From contig JAZGTH010000065.1 in NCBI GenBank assembly GCA_036877525.1, positions 5,491,001 to 5,555,000 of the forward strand: DNA of 64,000 nucleotides, written 5' to 3'. The position numbers were made by a program, and so were the translations under genes. This document shows, in pieces, positions 1-11,900 of this stretch (positions within the stretch are counted from its first letter, which is position 1; each line of letters opens with the position of its first letter). This DNA comes from Chromobotia macracanthus. Taxonomy: Eukaryota; Chordata; Actinopteri; Cypriniformes; Botiidae. The notes beneath the pieces were generated by a model that was not told the origin of the DNA, made no database searches, and worked only from the letters and a program-made list of their open reading frames with translations.

Positions 1-3000
1 CAGGGAAAGAGCAAACCAGGTGGAGAGGAGATAAATAGAAAAACAGAGAGATGGAAAGAAAGTGTTTTTCGTTCTACACATGTGTTCATTATGCATCAGT
101 TACATAAGCATGGTTTTTGTTCAATAGCATTCAGCATTATGAACCAGTGGGTGGTGGTATGAATAAAATGTTAATATTACAGTATACGTCTCAGAACATG
201 ACAGTTAATTGCACTGGAAATTCTATTTAATACAGTAAATGTCATTTTTGGTCCATCAAAGGTACATCATCTCACCATGTTTTCTCTATTTATTTGGAAC
301 TTAATCTTACGAAAGATAAGATCACTTTAAGAAATGTGAATGCTGGCACCAGTGTATAAACAACTTTACATCAAATTGTCTGTTGCCATCAAATCAGACG
401 GAATGAAAAATGTGGTTTTGCTTCAACTAAGAAACTAATGTGTTTTGATCTTTGACCTTTATGCAACACACACAAAAAAAGATTCAAAACAGAAAAACTA
501 ACAATATAAAAGTCTAGCCTACAATATAAAATATAGCCTTATACACAACCACTGAAAAACACCCAATATACACACACTTATACAACAGCTACATTTTAAA
601 TCAATGCACGAGGTAGTGGCGCTGGTTGGCCACCATAAACAACTAAATTCTGTGTTGTACATAAACACTCCTTAACTACATGTTCTTATTCGTCTGGACT
701 TGTAAGTCCAGACAACCTCTACAGAACAAGGCATTCAAATAACTAAAAGTTAAGCTTAAGCTTAAGACAGTAAGTTAAGAAGTTAAGCCTAGCAGTAAAA
801 AAGTGTGAGACCAAGATCTGGCAAGATCTTCCACCCTGATATTTAGGAAACAATGAACAGGTGAGATACAGTAATGCTCTAAAGAACATTTTGCACCCTG
901 GGAATTCTCTGCATCTTATTACATAAGAATGAGAGTCACTTCAAAAATAACAGGGATTGTTCACAAACTGTGCCAATATTCCATGTGTCCAACTGAAGGA
1001 TCACATTTACACCTTATTTGTGCTGATGGAATTGGTTACGTGAAAGGTAACTTGACCTAAACGGTCATTCATTCACTTGAATAAGTGAAACAATTGCCAA
1101 CCGTGTGCTTATCTGAGTGGAAACTCTGAAAGGAAACACATGTCAAGGAAAGTCTTAGTACCTTCTGTCACCTAAACTGCACAAACAAATGAGTCAAAAC
1201 TATGAGCACACACACGTATGGTCTCCTGGGGTCTGGTCAGTATCTAAATGTGTTTGTCTGACTGTGTCAAAACCAAACTGTTAAACCAAACTGCATGAGA
1301 AACTCTGCCCTGGGCGTGATCTCACACACACAGACACTATGTAGAGGCAGTCAGACAGCATTAGAGCCGACGACCACTGCAGACACACACACTTCAAACA
1401 CACAGGCATGTGGGTCTGTGTTTTTTTTGGCCAGAGGGTAGGGGCATTGAGGTTATGACAAAAACATTGTCAAATACACACACAATAAAACTAAACAGGC
1501 ATAGCACAGATAGACAGCACAAACATATTCAAAACACACAAAATAATCCAAAAGATGCACTTACAAACACTTCCATACCATCATTTAAGAAGAACACACA
1601 TTCCAAGAATCCTCAGAATTCCTAAACACACAAGACTTAGGATACAGGTGGGGATGGGCATACTGAGTAAGGTAGCCTAAACCAGCTTAAACAAACTTAA
1701 CCTATGCGTTTCTTTTGTAATAATTAAGTGACCAATATGCAATAATTCATTTTTTGTAGCAATTAGAAATTTCTTTCCAACATAAAAGCGGATCTGGATA
1801 AGTACATGTTTGAATGTATTAGTGTGTGTGGCTGCACACTGTGTGTGCCTTGTTACATCAAGATAAAATTGAATTCATTAATGTCAGTTCTGGAAAACAA
1901 CGCCAGCTCTGTCTAACAACAGAACTGAAAAAGAGCATGAGCAGAATGAGGAAAAAGAAAGTCTGAATGACCTTCTGATCTCACTGTATTTACTTCAGCA
2001 ACATTGTTACAAGACTATGACAGAACAGAACAGTCAGCAAAGCAAGTCTGATCAAATCTAAAACAAGATCTAGATTATCAAAGCACTTGAGCTGAATTCC
2101 CAGCAGGCTGTTTTACAGTTATAAATGTGCACTGGATCACTGTCTTGTCCAGTCTGGCTCAGCAAAACAGACACACAGTGTGTTGAACACATTGAATCAG
2201 AGTTTCGTTTCACAGAAAAAGCTGTGCAGATTAGTTTCAATTCTCCAGAGCAGCCAGCTGCGACCTCCAATCAAACACAAGCAATATGCAGTTTACTGCC
2301 ACTGTTAGCCAATCAGTTAGCAGATTGTGTCACTAGGAAACCCTTTACTCTGAGGCCATGCAACTCAAATCATAGTCTACACTGGGAGACTTATCCACAG
2401 TAGATTTGTGAATAACACACACAAAATGTCGAGATCACATACTTTTCTACTGCTTTTTTAAAATGTCTTTTGTAGGCCACATGAGCTATCCTCCATATGC
2501 CCTTTCTGTTTGGAGGTCATGAAAAATTACCAGTAGTGCTAACTTCTGTGAAAAGAAACACAGATGGTCAACAAGATCTCTGTTGCTACAGGTGCCAAAA
2601 CACTGCCTTATTTTGACTGCAACAGTGATGTTCAAACCTCTCATTTTCATAATCAACCAGACAGTGGGTAATGTAAATGACTAGTCTGTGTTAAGGAAGC
2701 CCTCAAACATCCCTCAACTGGATGTATTTCTCAGGAAAAACTGGCCACTGACATATAAAAAAGTAACATCAAATAAACAAAAGAAATACCTCTAACCTTT
2801 AATTGCATGTGTGAAGACGCATTTTAAACCTAGATCACTTCAGTCTAAACTGACTCACTTACTGTGAAACATGAGAAATAATGTGAGCAAAAGGTAGTTC
2901 ATAACATCAAACAATATGTTGCCTGACTATTAGCCAACTGTTGTGTCACATCCATTGTGTCTCTATGAGATATATGCATATTCGGCACAGTTCTGTGACA

Positions 3001-6000
3001 ATGACCTTCAGGTTATTACATAAAGTACACCACCCAACTCTGACTTAGGCCTGACCAAACCCAGAGAATGCCTTAGTACATGCAATGCTGCTAGGCAAAA
3101 ACAAGTGTTTCATTTCATGTTGCTATGCACAGCATGACCTGCTGTCAGTCGAGCATGTGAGGGCTTCAGACTGCTGAGAGCCAGTATACTGAACCTTTTG
3201 GTGCCCAATTTTAACCAAAGTAGCCCTGTTGCCTAAGGACTACCTTCTGTTACAAAAGCCTGTAATACACTATGGAATTTGGTTTTAACCAATTAGCACA
3301 CAGGAAAGATGTGCAAGACGCTTTGCACACAAAGTGTGTAACACCAGAGAGACGCACAACATAATAATAGAAGTAACATCTTTCCTACAGGCACTATATT
3401 GACTGTTTTAGTTCTGAATAATTATTTAATTAAAATACACCCTAACAAGGTGTATTTTTTGCAGCAAACTTCTTTTAATGTTTAATATTCCCTAAATGTT
3501 TGCCGAAACACTCCAATTAGTCATAAGGGAAGCTCTTTAAAACATAGACTGTTTAATATGATTCACATATAATTAAAGTGTACACCTTACTGCTTACATG
3601 CTGCTTCTGGCTAGCTTCCACAAACTCTTGGAAACTATTCACCAACATTATCAATAGATTACAAAGTCAACCATTTGGTGGCTTAGAAATTTCATTATGC
3701 AGATCGCAGATATGTTGCTACCATTGTTCTTAAAAAAAAAAAGAGCAACATGAATCATACATATTCTTCAGCATGCAACTGCAAAACTGTTCACCTTGTC
3801 CTGGAGTAACCATGTTGAGAAAATGCCACCCTGGGAAGTGCCCTAGTGATGAGTCAGACACTGAATTACTGAGTGCTCTACCTTGGTGAGGGTGTCTAAC
3901 ACAAGGCTTGCAGCACTCTCACACACCCAAAACTTGCTGCTAGTGAGAGATATTCAGCAAACGACAGGTAAATACATGTCTAGAGATATTTCACTCTTTT
4001 AGTGTCCCAAAATCCCTGAGTGAAGATGGCACTAAATACTGGTTTTCTTTTACTTTTAGCCTCTGTCACCCAACTTACAATGCCTTCCTATAAATTATAG
4101 AATAACTAACCAACTAACTATATTGAGTTATAGATTAAATTCTACTAGACTAGATTATACTAGAGTATATACTTAATTATAGATTAAATTGTATTGCACA
4201 GTGTTCAGCTTTAATTGGAGAAGCAGAGGCCAGAAGCAACCTAACATAAGACAAACTACATTATCATCAATACACAAAGTGTCTAAAACAATAATAATCT
4301 TTTGATGGGTAGTATTAGCTTTTAAATGTAAAAGTTTCAGCAAGAAAAACTATTTAAAGACATGCCGGACACCTTCTGTTTAGCAACGTGTTCTGAATAC
4401 AAATGAATATCCATGTCTTTGTTTCAAAAATATTCTCTGCATTTATTTGGTGTTCTCCAAGAAGCACCCTAAGCACTGAAAGCACCCTACATAAAACAAA
4501 CCAAATTCAGAAAGCTCCAACATAAAATATTCAGCAGCAGCCCGAGTGTGAAGACAGGACAGAGGGGAAATCCTCTCTCACTGCTGCATAGCTGTCAGGC
4601 AGATGAAGAGATCAGAATTCACTCTGAGAAAGCTGATTGGTTAGAAGCATTGTGACATCACAAGGACAGAGATCGTGTGTCAACTGGGAAGGGGAGCATT
4701 TGTTTTGGGTAGAACGGGGCAGGAACTCACTCAACACGCAAGGAACAAACAGAACATTTTCAACACACACACAGACACACCCATATAACTATCTGTTGTT
4801 TGTCTTATCGTCTTTATCCTATCAGAACAGCGATCGACATGTTTATAGTGGGAAATCAACCTCCAACACACACACACACACACACGCGTAATAAAATATT
4901 GATATGACACACAAAATACCGCTAAAATGCCATAAACTGGAAATATTCTTTACTGAATAAAGCAGGCACACATGTAAACAGAATTCATTCTGATTTTCTG
5001 CTTGCTGAATACAAATAATCCCTCACATAAATAAATTAATGTCTTTAAAGCACCTCTGGCCTGCTCTCTACAAATACAAAGCTGTTGTGTGAGCTAATCT
5101 GTGAATAAATCTGTGCATTTCGTCACACATCTGTAAGCCTGAGCTAAAATGAGTTTATTTAAAAGACAAACAGAAAAACAGAGACAAGGGGACCAGGTGA
5201 GAAGGTCTATAAGGTGTGGGCTACAGTATTAGAGCAATCACAAAGGAATGCTCTTATGTAAACACACTGTTAACATTACTATAAATGAGGATAAGACTTG
5301 CCTGCAGTGTACTTTGCTCTGGGCTTCACAAGCTGCTGCACATATCACAAAGTAAGGCCATCTGCACTCCAAAAACCTACCAAACCACCACCCCACCCAC
5401 TACAACTAATTCTAACACCACACCAACACAGAATCCAAATTAGCACTACTACATGGTTTGTTCAAAACGACACCCAATAGTTTAGCAAATGCATTTCTCT
5501 GAAACCTTCTAGTCAGTGATAAGAGTGGACATGTCATAAACATGACTTATGATGACTTATGAATACTTCAAGGTACTTAAATGTGAGGTGCATAGGTGTA
5601 GATTACTAACTGAATGACTGTGAGGAAGGTAGTGATTAACAGGGAAGGCACCAACTTTACAGCAACCATGTGTAACATCACATACAGCGTTTCACACAGT
5701 ATCAGTAAAATGAATTTTGAATAACCAAGCAAAAAAAAAATTTAAAAAAAAAATCACTGAGATGCATTTTTGCGACCAAGACTGACAACTTTGCTCTTTT
5801 CTGAGGTTCTAGTTTAGCCTTTCTCAAGTCTACAATTTATTTGATTAGTACATTATTTGTCGAGAAAATTCACTTTGTAATGTCAAGTAAAAATCAAACT
5901 TTCCATTGCATAATTAATTTTCCTGAACCTTCCCAAAATGTCACCATGGTAACCACAGTTTTCCCCAAATTACAGTTTACTATTAGTAACTACTACTATT

Positions 6001-6668
6001 TACTACTGTAAAACAGTGCTGTAAGCACCGTCTCTGACATATTTAATTTCTTAAAGACAGTGGTGACTTACACCAATTTAGCCCAGTTTTACTGTAGTAA
6101 CAATAACTGGAGAGAGTGGCTTGGGATTCATGCGTCATCATGACACATTTACATAAGGGCATTATGCTTTTATCGCCCAACCAAGTGACACCTAACTGGT
6201 TCATGACAAATCACCAAAATGAAGTAAAGACTACCAGAACTCTCGAAAAGTTTGTGCTACTGGTGTTACTGGGATTCGTCACTGGAGCAGCTGGCAAGCC
6301 AGCGCAGGCCATTTAAATGGGACTGCGAGGATAATGTAGACAATCCAAATATGGTGAGAAAACAGCTCGGATGTCAAAGCGAGTAAACGTGTGAGATCCT
6401 TTCCGCTGTTGTAGTGAACGGATGGTCCTAGACCCAACAATGTGCTTGCACAGTCTGCATATTCTTATTACATGTTTTAGATTAAATATTGTACCGATGG
6501 TAATAATGTATTGCGGCTGTGAGAGTGTTGCTTTCACACTCATACAGAGTGAAAACATACAGAGCACGTACTGAAGCATAACCTTTGATCTGACAAAACA
6601 ACTGGGCCCTGTTTGGCTCCGAGAGGTTTTCCTACACCCCACACGCATCAAGTTAATTTCCAACTCAC
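1..6668 (-). other. tent4b: tent4b intron 1 (partial, runs off left edge)
   Basis: This is the DNA downstream, on the minus strand, of the tent4b exon 1 donor (GTGAGT at 6663-6668). The next tent4b exon should encode the start of the nucleotidyltransferase domain (a LHEEIIDFY-like start in the family); I do not see it here, so the intron appears to continue past position 1. The sequence is AT-rich, with short CA runs (for example about 4866-4885), a repetitive TTAAGC/AGTTAA stretch at about 744-788 and A-rich tracts at about 5731-5752. Several 60-92 codon open frames exist, but none shows a recognisable domain. One perfect RFX X-box-like palindrome lies at 5940-5953. I see no other gene. Confidence 0.8.
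5940..5953. promoter_or_regulatory. Perfect X-box (RFX-type) motif in tent4b intron 1
   Basis: The sequence GTCACCATGGTAAC fits the RFX X-box consensus GTNRCC(N0-3)RGYAAC with both half-sites intact and a 2-base spacer. RFX factors bind such palindromes in enhancers and promoters of ciliary and other genes. It sits about 1.2 kb downstream of the tent4b start codon, inside intron 1. The motif match is seen directly; binding is inference. Confidence 0.4.
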
Positions 6669-7183
6669 CCCACGACGCCTTCGGAGTAGTTTCTGCGCTT
6701 CCACGGCGTGCCCGTGTAGATCTGGTCTTCCCCATCTGTCAGCAGCAGACTCCTGTTAAAGCCAAAGGTGCTCGCCTTGTTGTCTCTTTTCCTCTTGTTA
6801 GGGAACCCCCTTCCCACTCCCACGACCCCACTTCCACCCACTTGCCCCCCTCCGCCAACACCCCTGCCCACCACAGCCCTGCTGCTGCTGTTATTATTGT
6901 TATTTGTTTCCAGCGAGATGAAGTCTAGCTGTTCGGCGACCTCACTGTCGGGTTTGGATCCAGACATCCCCTGCTGATCCTTAGGCTCACTGTTGTTGCT
7001 GCTGCCGTCGACCGCGTAGCTCGATGCTCCTTCGCTGCTGTTGTTGGTCAGTTTGGCACTGGCTGTGTTGCAGTTGTTGTTAAAGCAGATATTTCCCAGC
7101 TGGGTCGTTTCCCAAATACGCATCCACTGGTTGTTGGCAGGTCCGCGTTGTTCTGGCTGAAACCAGGCGATTCTAGGATCCAT
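6669..7183 (-). CDS. tent4b: TENT4B (PAPD5) non-canonical poly(A) polymerase, coding exon 1
   Basis: This is the first coding exon of the terminal nucleotidyltransferase TENT4B, a nuclear TRAMP-like poly(A) polymerase that adds A-rich (mixed) tails to RNAs; the family is known for snoRNA, telomerase RNA and mRNA tail processing. The exon encodes residues 1-171 plus two bases of codon 172. Visible family marks are the N-terminal block MDPRIAWFQPEQ followed by WMRIWETTQ (residues 1-28), Asn-rich stretches (94-98), a Gly-rich linker (about 106-127), the basic block NKRKRDNKAST (129-139, a likely nuclear localisation signal) and GTPWKRRNYSEGVVG ending the exon. These match the TENT4B long form better than the TENT4A paralogue, whose equivalents I recall as RRKRENKAST and GTPWKSRAY. 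The catalytic domain lies on later exons outside the window. The start is the ATG at 7183; the open frame upstream of it has no in-frame ATG. The donor is GTGAGT at 6663-6668, phase 2. Confidence 0.95.
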
Positions 7184-7600
7184 CAAACGCTGAGCTGCTG
7201 CAGGCACACTGCCCCCAGAGCAGAGCCAGGCTCGGTTCGCTTAACCCACTAACAGGCTTTGCGCTGAGGGACACACTAGCTCTTTTCGCCCTAGACCGCT
7301 GCTAAAATATCCGCTCAGGGCTGTACGGTTCCATCAACGTCTCTCGGGACTAAAACAACGGGGTGAGATACGAAAATATGGTGTAAAAAGATGTCAAGTT
7401 AAAACGGGGCAAACGTCGAAGTTCGCGGAATACAGAAACGTGACTGTCGTCTGTGTGAGCGCCTCTCCTCTGACCCGTTTCAGTCTCAGATCGGGTCTCA
7501 ATGGCGGATTTGCGCATGCGCTGTCTGGCGGGAGCGAGCGACTGGAGCGCGCTCGGAGAGCAAGTGTTACGCAAGAGCGCACATTACAGATTTAGTTACA
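7184..7600 (-). promoter_or_regulatory. tent4b: tent4b 5' UTR and CpG-rich promoter region
   Basis: Upstream of the tent4b ATG the DNA becomes markedly richer in CpG than the flanks, especially 7230-7590, as expected of a vertebrate CpG-island promoter. It contains the NRF1-like palindrome GCGCATGCGC at 7512-7521 and, just beside it, ATGGCGG at 7501-7507, a YY1-like core. No TATA box is obvious. The exact transcription start cannot be placed from sequence alone; it is probably within this interval. Open frames of 62-74 codons here are unlikely to be genes. Confidence 0.65.
7512..7521. promoter_or_regulatory. NRF1-like palindromic site
   Basis: GCGCATGCGC is the core of the nuclear respiratory factor 1 consensus YGCGCAYGCGCR; 11 of 12 positions agree on either strand. 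NRF1 sites are typical of TATA-less housekeeping CpG promoters, and this one lies about 330 bp upstream of the tent4b start codon. The match is direct; use of the site is inferred. Confidence 0.5.
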
Positions 7601-8465
7601 TAACAGCGGGTTACTGCGAGGTTGATACGGTGTAGTAATCTGAACACATGTAAAATGAACCTTTAGTCTGTGTCATATTTCAGAGCCGCTATGTGAAACG
7701 AGGCACTATTCCAACGAGCTTCATATCTATTTTGATCGTGTCATTGGCCCGTCTTGTAATGCAATAAACCTATGACCGAGAACAAGGAATTGTTCATGAA
7801 ACGCATCTACGCATTTAGCAGGCAGTTTTCTCCAAAGCGAATTGCATTGCATTCAAGATTTCCATTTTTTATCCGTTTGTGTGTTCCTTTGGGCCTGCTA
7901 ACGCAATGCTGTGCCTACTGAGAACATAAACAAAATATGCATTTGTGACCAAATGTCATTAAAGAAGTTGATATCCTGTTGGTATATAAATATATGGCAC
8001 AATATCAAATCCAGTGCTGCTAATTAACTAAATATTAAGATGTAAAAAAAATCTAAATTGAGATAAAAAGCTAAGTCAGCGAACACTCTTTCTTGTTAGA
8101 CAGGTTTATAGAGGTTTTACTGCAACTCATAAAATATGCTAATCTATTGTTGCTGTGGGCTATTCAGTGTAAGATAAAGTGCTTGTTCTTCCATGTTATG
8201 ATGGATGTGGAGGGAGAAGGTTAGCAACATAGCAGTGTCTATAAAAATAATCTCTGGGCACTGATCATCATCATTTTTCAAATGCTTACATTGAGGACAA
8301 GGACAGGTTTTACCAAAAACAAAAAAACAGGGGTTAAGGGGAGTCTAGCTGTTGTGGCACTGTTTTGGTGACATTTTGTATCCACATTTTTTTCAGTTGA
8401 ATTTATGAGCAAAAATAAGATGGCCAGAGTACATAAAAGTGAGTGAAAATAATGTTTGTTAGATA
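7601..8465. other. Intergenic spacer between heatr3 and tent4b, no gene
   Basis: AT-rich spacer between the tent4b promoter and the SINE downstream of heatr3. I see no gene, no long open frame with recognisable content and no conserved motif cluster. The entire heatr3-stop to tent4b-start distance is only about 1.7 kb. Confidence 0.6.
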
Positions 8466-8665
8466 TGGTAACCCATACCTGAAATGTGACCTCTGCATTT
8501 AACCCATCACTGGTGAGAAGTGAAACACACACACACACGGAGCAGTGGGCAGCACACTAGCAATTGGGGGTTGGGTGCCTTGCTCAAGGGCACTTCAGTT
8601 GCTACCTGCCAGCGCTGGAATCGAACCAGCAACCTTCTGATTACAGGCCCCACTCTTAACATAAC
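8466..8665 (-). mobile_element. tRNA-derived SINE (fish type)
   Basis: Read on the minus strand, the right-hand part resembles a tRNA-like head, with the B-box-like GGTTCGATTCCAG at 8615-8627. It is followed by a body with the block GTGCCCTTGAGCAAGGCACC, which I recall from a very common otophysan/cyprinid SINE. A short CA run (8525-8539) interrupts the body. It lies just 3' of heatr3 on the same strand. Family assignment is from memory; a repeat-library search would settle it. Confidence 0.7.
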
Positions 8666-8770
8666 CCAAGAAGCACTTAACATTTTAACCCAAGCTGTCT
8701 TAATACATATAGCTAATTCATCTTAATTCTTAAAAATATGACAACACCAGACCTTTGTGATAATTTATGC

Positions 8771-8776
8771 TTTAAT
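8771..8776 (-). terminator. heatr3: Candidate heatr3 polyadenylation signal ATTAAA
   Basis: On the minus strand ATTAAA, the commonest variant of AATAAA, lies about 150 bp past the heatr3 stop codon. No AATAAA is visible in between, so cleavage probably occurs around 8745-8760, giving a short 3' UTR. Not verified by transcript data. Confidence 0.5.
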
Positions 8777-8927
8777 TAAAGCACTGATGTTTCATTGACA
8801 AATATTAACGGAAAGTAATCTCATCAAACTTAAAATCCACGCATAAACACTCACGTTCAACAATAAAACAATTGACATAAAATTCTAAATGATGAGATGA
8901 GCCATTTTCTTGTAATAATATGTGAAC

Positions 8928-11900
8928 TCATTTTTTCTGTAGATTCTCTAAGTAGCCAATGAATCTCTTGAGGTTGATCCTTATGTTGTCCAGAACACAA
9001 AGCTGATCAGAGCTGTATTTTCCTCTGCCCTCCTTTCGCAGCTGTAAGAGAACAAAGCCAAACTGTGAAAGCCTGCCATCTAAAGGCCTAGAAACATATT
9101 AGAATACTGAAATTGTATTTCTGTACACTGTGAGTCCTGTGAATTGACAAAATGTGATTTGCTAAAAGCAACTGAAAAGTAGCATTAAGATCAGGCAACC
9201 AGCTATTACGTATTTATTCTATACAGTTTAAGTTCAACTTAAGTTCAACACAGTTAATTTCTGTATACAGCTTTTGTAAACCTGTGCTTAAACAACAATC
9301 TTACAGATTACAACAATTTATGTTGAACTTTAAAGTCAAGCCCAGTCATGTACCTGTTGATGAGTTGATGCAAGATTGTTTAGTGTGTGTTCGGCAACTC
9401 TGGGTGGGTGAATATGATACATATGTTTGTAATAATATTCTTTGTTTGCTTTTACCTTAGCCCTGAATCCCGGCTGAAGGTCTTTGACAGCTGAGAGCAG
9501 GCTAATATTTTTTCCAGCTTTCTCTGCTTCATTTCCATCAGCAAAAACATCAAAGATGGCGTCCAGCGCCTCCCCACACACCACTAGATTTGAGTCCTTA
9601 GTTGCAACATTCAGTAATGCATTTCCAATCAGCTGCAAAAGAAGATTCTAAGTGAGCTTTAAAATGCTCCAAATCAAGATACAGTATTGACTTTCAACAC
9701 TGTATTAGTATTACCTGTAGAGTGTCTGCAGTGTCTTTCTCTTTGGCAAGAGAGCTTCCTGTGATGCCAAGAATGGCCATGGCATTAACTCTCACACTGA
9801 CCAGCTCACACCTGGTAGCTGCCTCACAAAAACTCATCAGCTGGTGTGGAGTCATACACTGCAGGAAAACACACAGTTAAAAACACAAACTACAGCTAAA
9901 TATCTGCTATAAGATATAGACAATACACCAATGTGCTTTTCACCTGAGGGATGTTTTTGGAAGCCATGATTTGTAGCAGAGAGCGAAGAGCGCTGGTCAC
10001 AGCCTCCAGGAACTCCTCATCCTTTAATATCTCTAGAAATGAATTTAGCAATACAGAAGATATTACACTTCCTCAAATCACATTGAAATGACCTGATATA
10101 TTCTATAAGGGCCTAATCAGAATCTAAAAGAACATCCATAATAATAAAAAGTGCAAAACCACATTATATTATGCCCTGAAGTAAGCTGTGCTAGTAATTT
10201 TTATAGCTTTCCATTAGAAGCCTGACAGATTTGGTATAAAATACAAAAGTAAAGACACTGGCACCTACCAGCTGAGCTGAAGACCAATGAGGAGAGGTGC
10301 TGAGCCACGGCCTGGAGCCCTGAAGCACCACCAAGAGACTCTGTATCCATAGAAGCAAGGATATTATGGAGACATGTCAGTGCTCGACACTGCACCCGAT
10401 GCATCCTGGGAGCACAAAAAAAAAAGATATAAGATTTGGGTTTTTGTGGCTTTGTATCACACTACAACCACTTTAAGAATAAAAGACAATTAAATATGTG
10501 GATTCATTACTTTTTCAAGAGGCATTTCCAGGAAGGGTCCTTGCTACAGAGCTCAAGGGCAGTAGGGCTTGGGAACTCTGCCTTCTTTAAGACCTTAAAA
10601 AAAGCAATGAACCAATCAGATCTACACAGTTACGATACAAATGCAGTGTCACACAAAGCAATACATTTGTAAAGTGCTCTGGAGGTTTTTAATACCTCAA
10701 AGGCCTACAATACAATTAAACTAATGTATGTTCACAATGTACTAATTTTAGCTTGGATTACAAATATCCTAGCGTATGTAAGTGTCATGTCCTCCCTGCT
10801 TGACCAGTAGTGTACATGCTCAGAAAAACATCACCATTAAATACAACTGTCTGTTGCTAGTGTAGGTTTTGCTGACTGTGTAACATCATGGTAGCATTAC
10901 CTGTTGAGGTATGCTGTGGTTGAGCAGGGTTGTGTGCAGTTCAGCAGACAGACAGAGAGGAGAAAATAGGGAGGAGTTAGTGTCCGACATTCCATCAGCA
11001 CACATCTCACTCTCATCACTGCTAGAAATCTCCTCCCACTCATCATCTGAGGGCTCTACACAAACACACACACAAAATAAACAAATCTACAACTCAAGAC
11101 TCAATTAAAGCAAATTCAGATTCAGTCATGTTACAGTCATTAGAGAAAATAAGTCATTACCTTGAATAACCCATATGTTACCCTCTGTCTGGTCTTCCCT
11201 GACATAAACATACAAGTCATTCTGCTAATTTGGCACATTAGCACTTCACATCCTGTGGAGGTGCAATAATATTCATGTTGCCCCCTCAGGCACCTACTTG
11301 CCTGTACACACACTTACCATCAGAGCAGCACATGTTGACAATGATTTCGAGGGACGTCTGCTGTGCTGACAGCAGTGCACTGGCCTCCCGTAACTCTGGT
11401 CTGTCTCTCTTAAAACGCAAGCATAACAACACAACACTGAATGTTGGAGGAATCTAGAAATACATTAGAATTACATTTATCACTGCTTGTTAGCAATATA
11501 ACAGATGGTGATATCAACTGACTTAAAGAAGCTCAGACAGAAACTTAAATGAAAAGCATCTCTTTTTCCATGAAAAACATTTAACATACATACAGACAAT
11601 ACATACCTAACTTTTTCACACCTGATATTAACATCCATTTCAAACATTCATACCGGTGTGAACAGAATGTTATATATTATTTTTTTGGATTACATGAACA
11701 AATATTAATATCAGGTGTAAACAGGGTCACAAATCCTTGAGGAAGGTTTTATTCTGTGTAAAGAGAGGGCAAAAACCAATGCCATATAGCTCTGAGGGAC
11801 AGATGCGCCACTACACATCTGTCATAAAGGGAAGAGAACGGAAAGAGTACAGTATGGCATGCCATCCCTCACACTGGCCTTATTTAAGTTGTGTTACATT

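Noticed and set aside
2125..2403. 92-codon plus-strand frame inside tent4b intron 1
   Set aside because: It has an ATG, but no domain and no splice sites of quality around it; probably chance in a slightly GC-richer patch.
6768..6977. Plus-strand Leu/Pro-rich frame over tent4b exon 1
   Set aside because: It is the antisense shadow of the Asn- and Gly-rich low-complexity part of tent4b.
8615..8627. tRNA gene suggested by B-box-like sequence
   Set aside because: No cloverleaf can be formed, and the flanks are SINE body; the B-box-like elements at 36869-36879 and 54583-54596 are also SINE heads.
9336..9455. Read-through of heatr3 exon 14 as an alternative C-terminus
   Set aside because: The donor GTAAAAG and exon 15 restore the conserved C-terminal block DQLCVLDN and the family length, so the read-through is intron.
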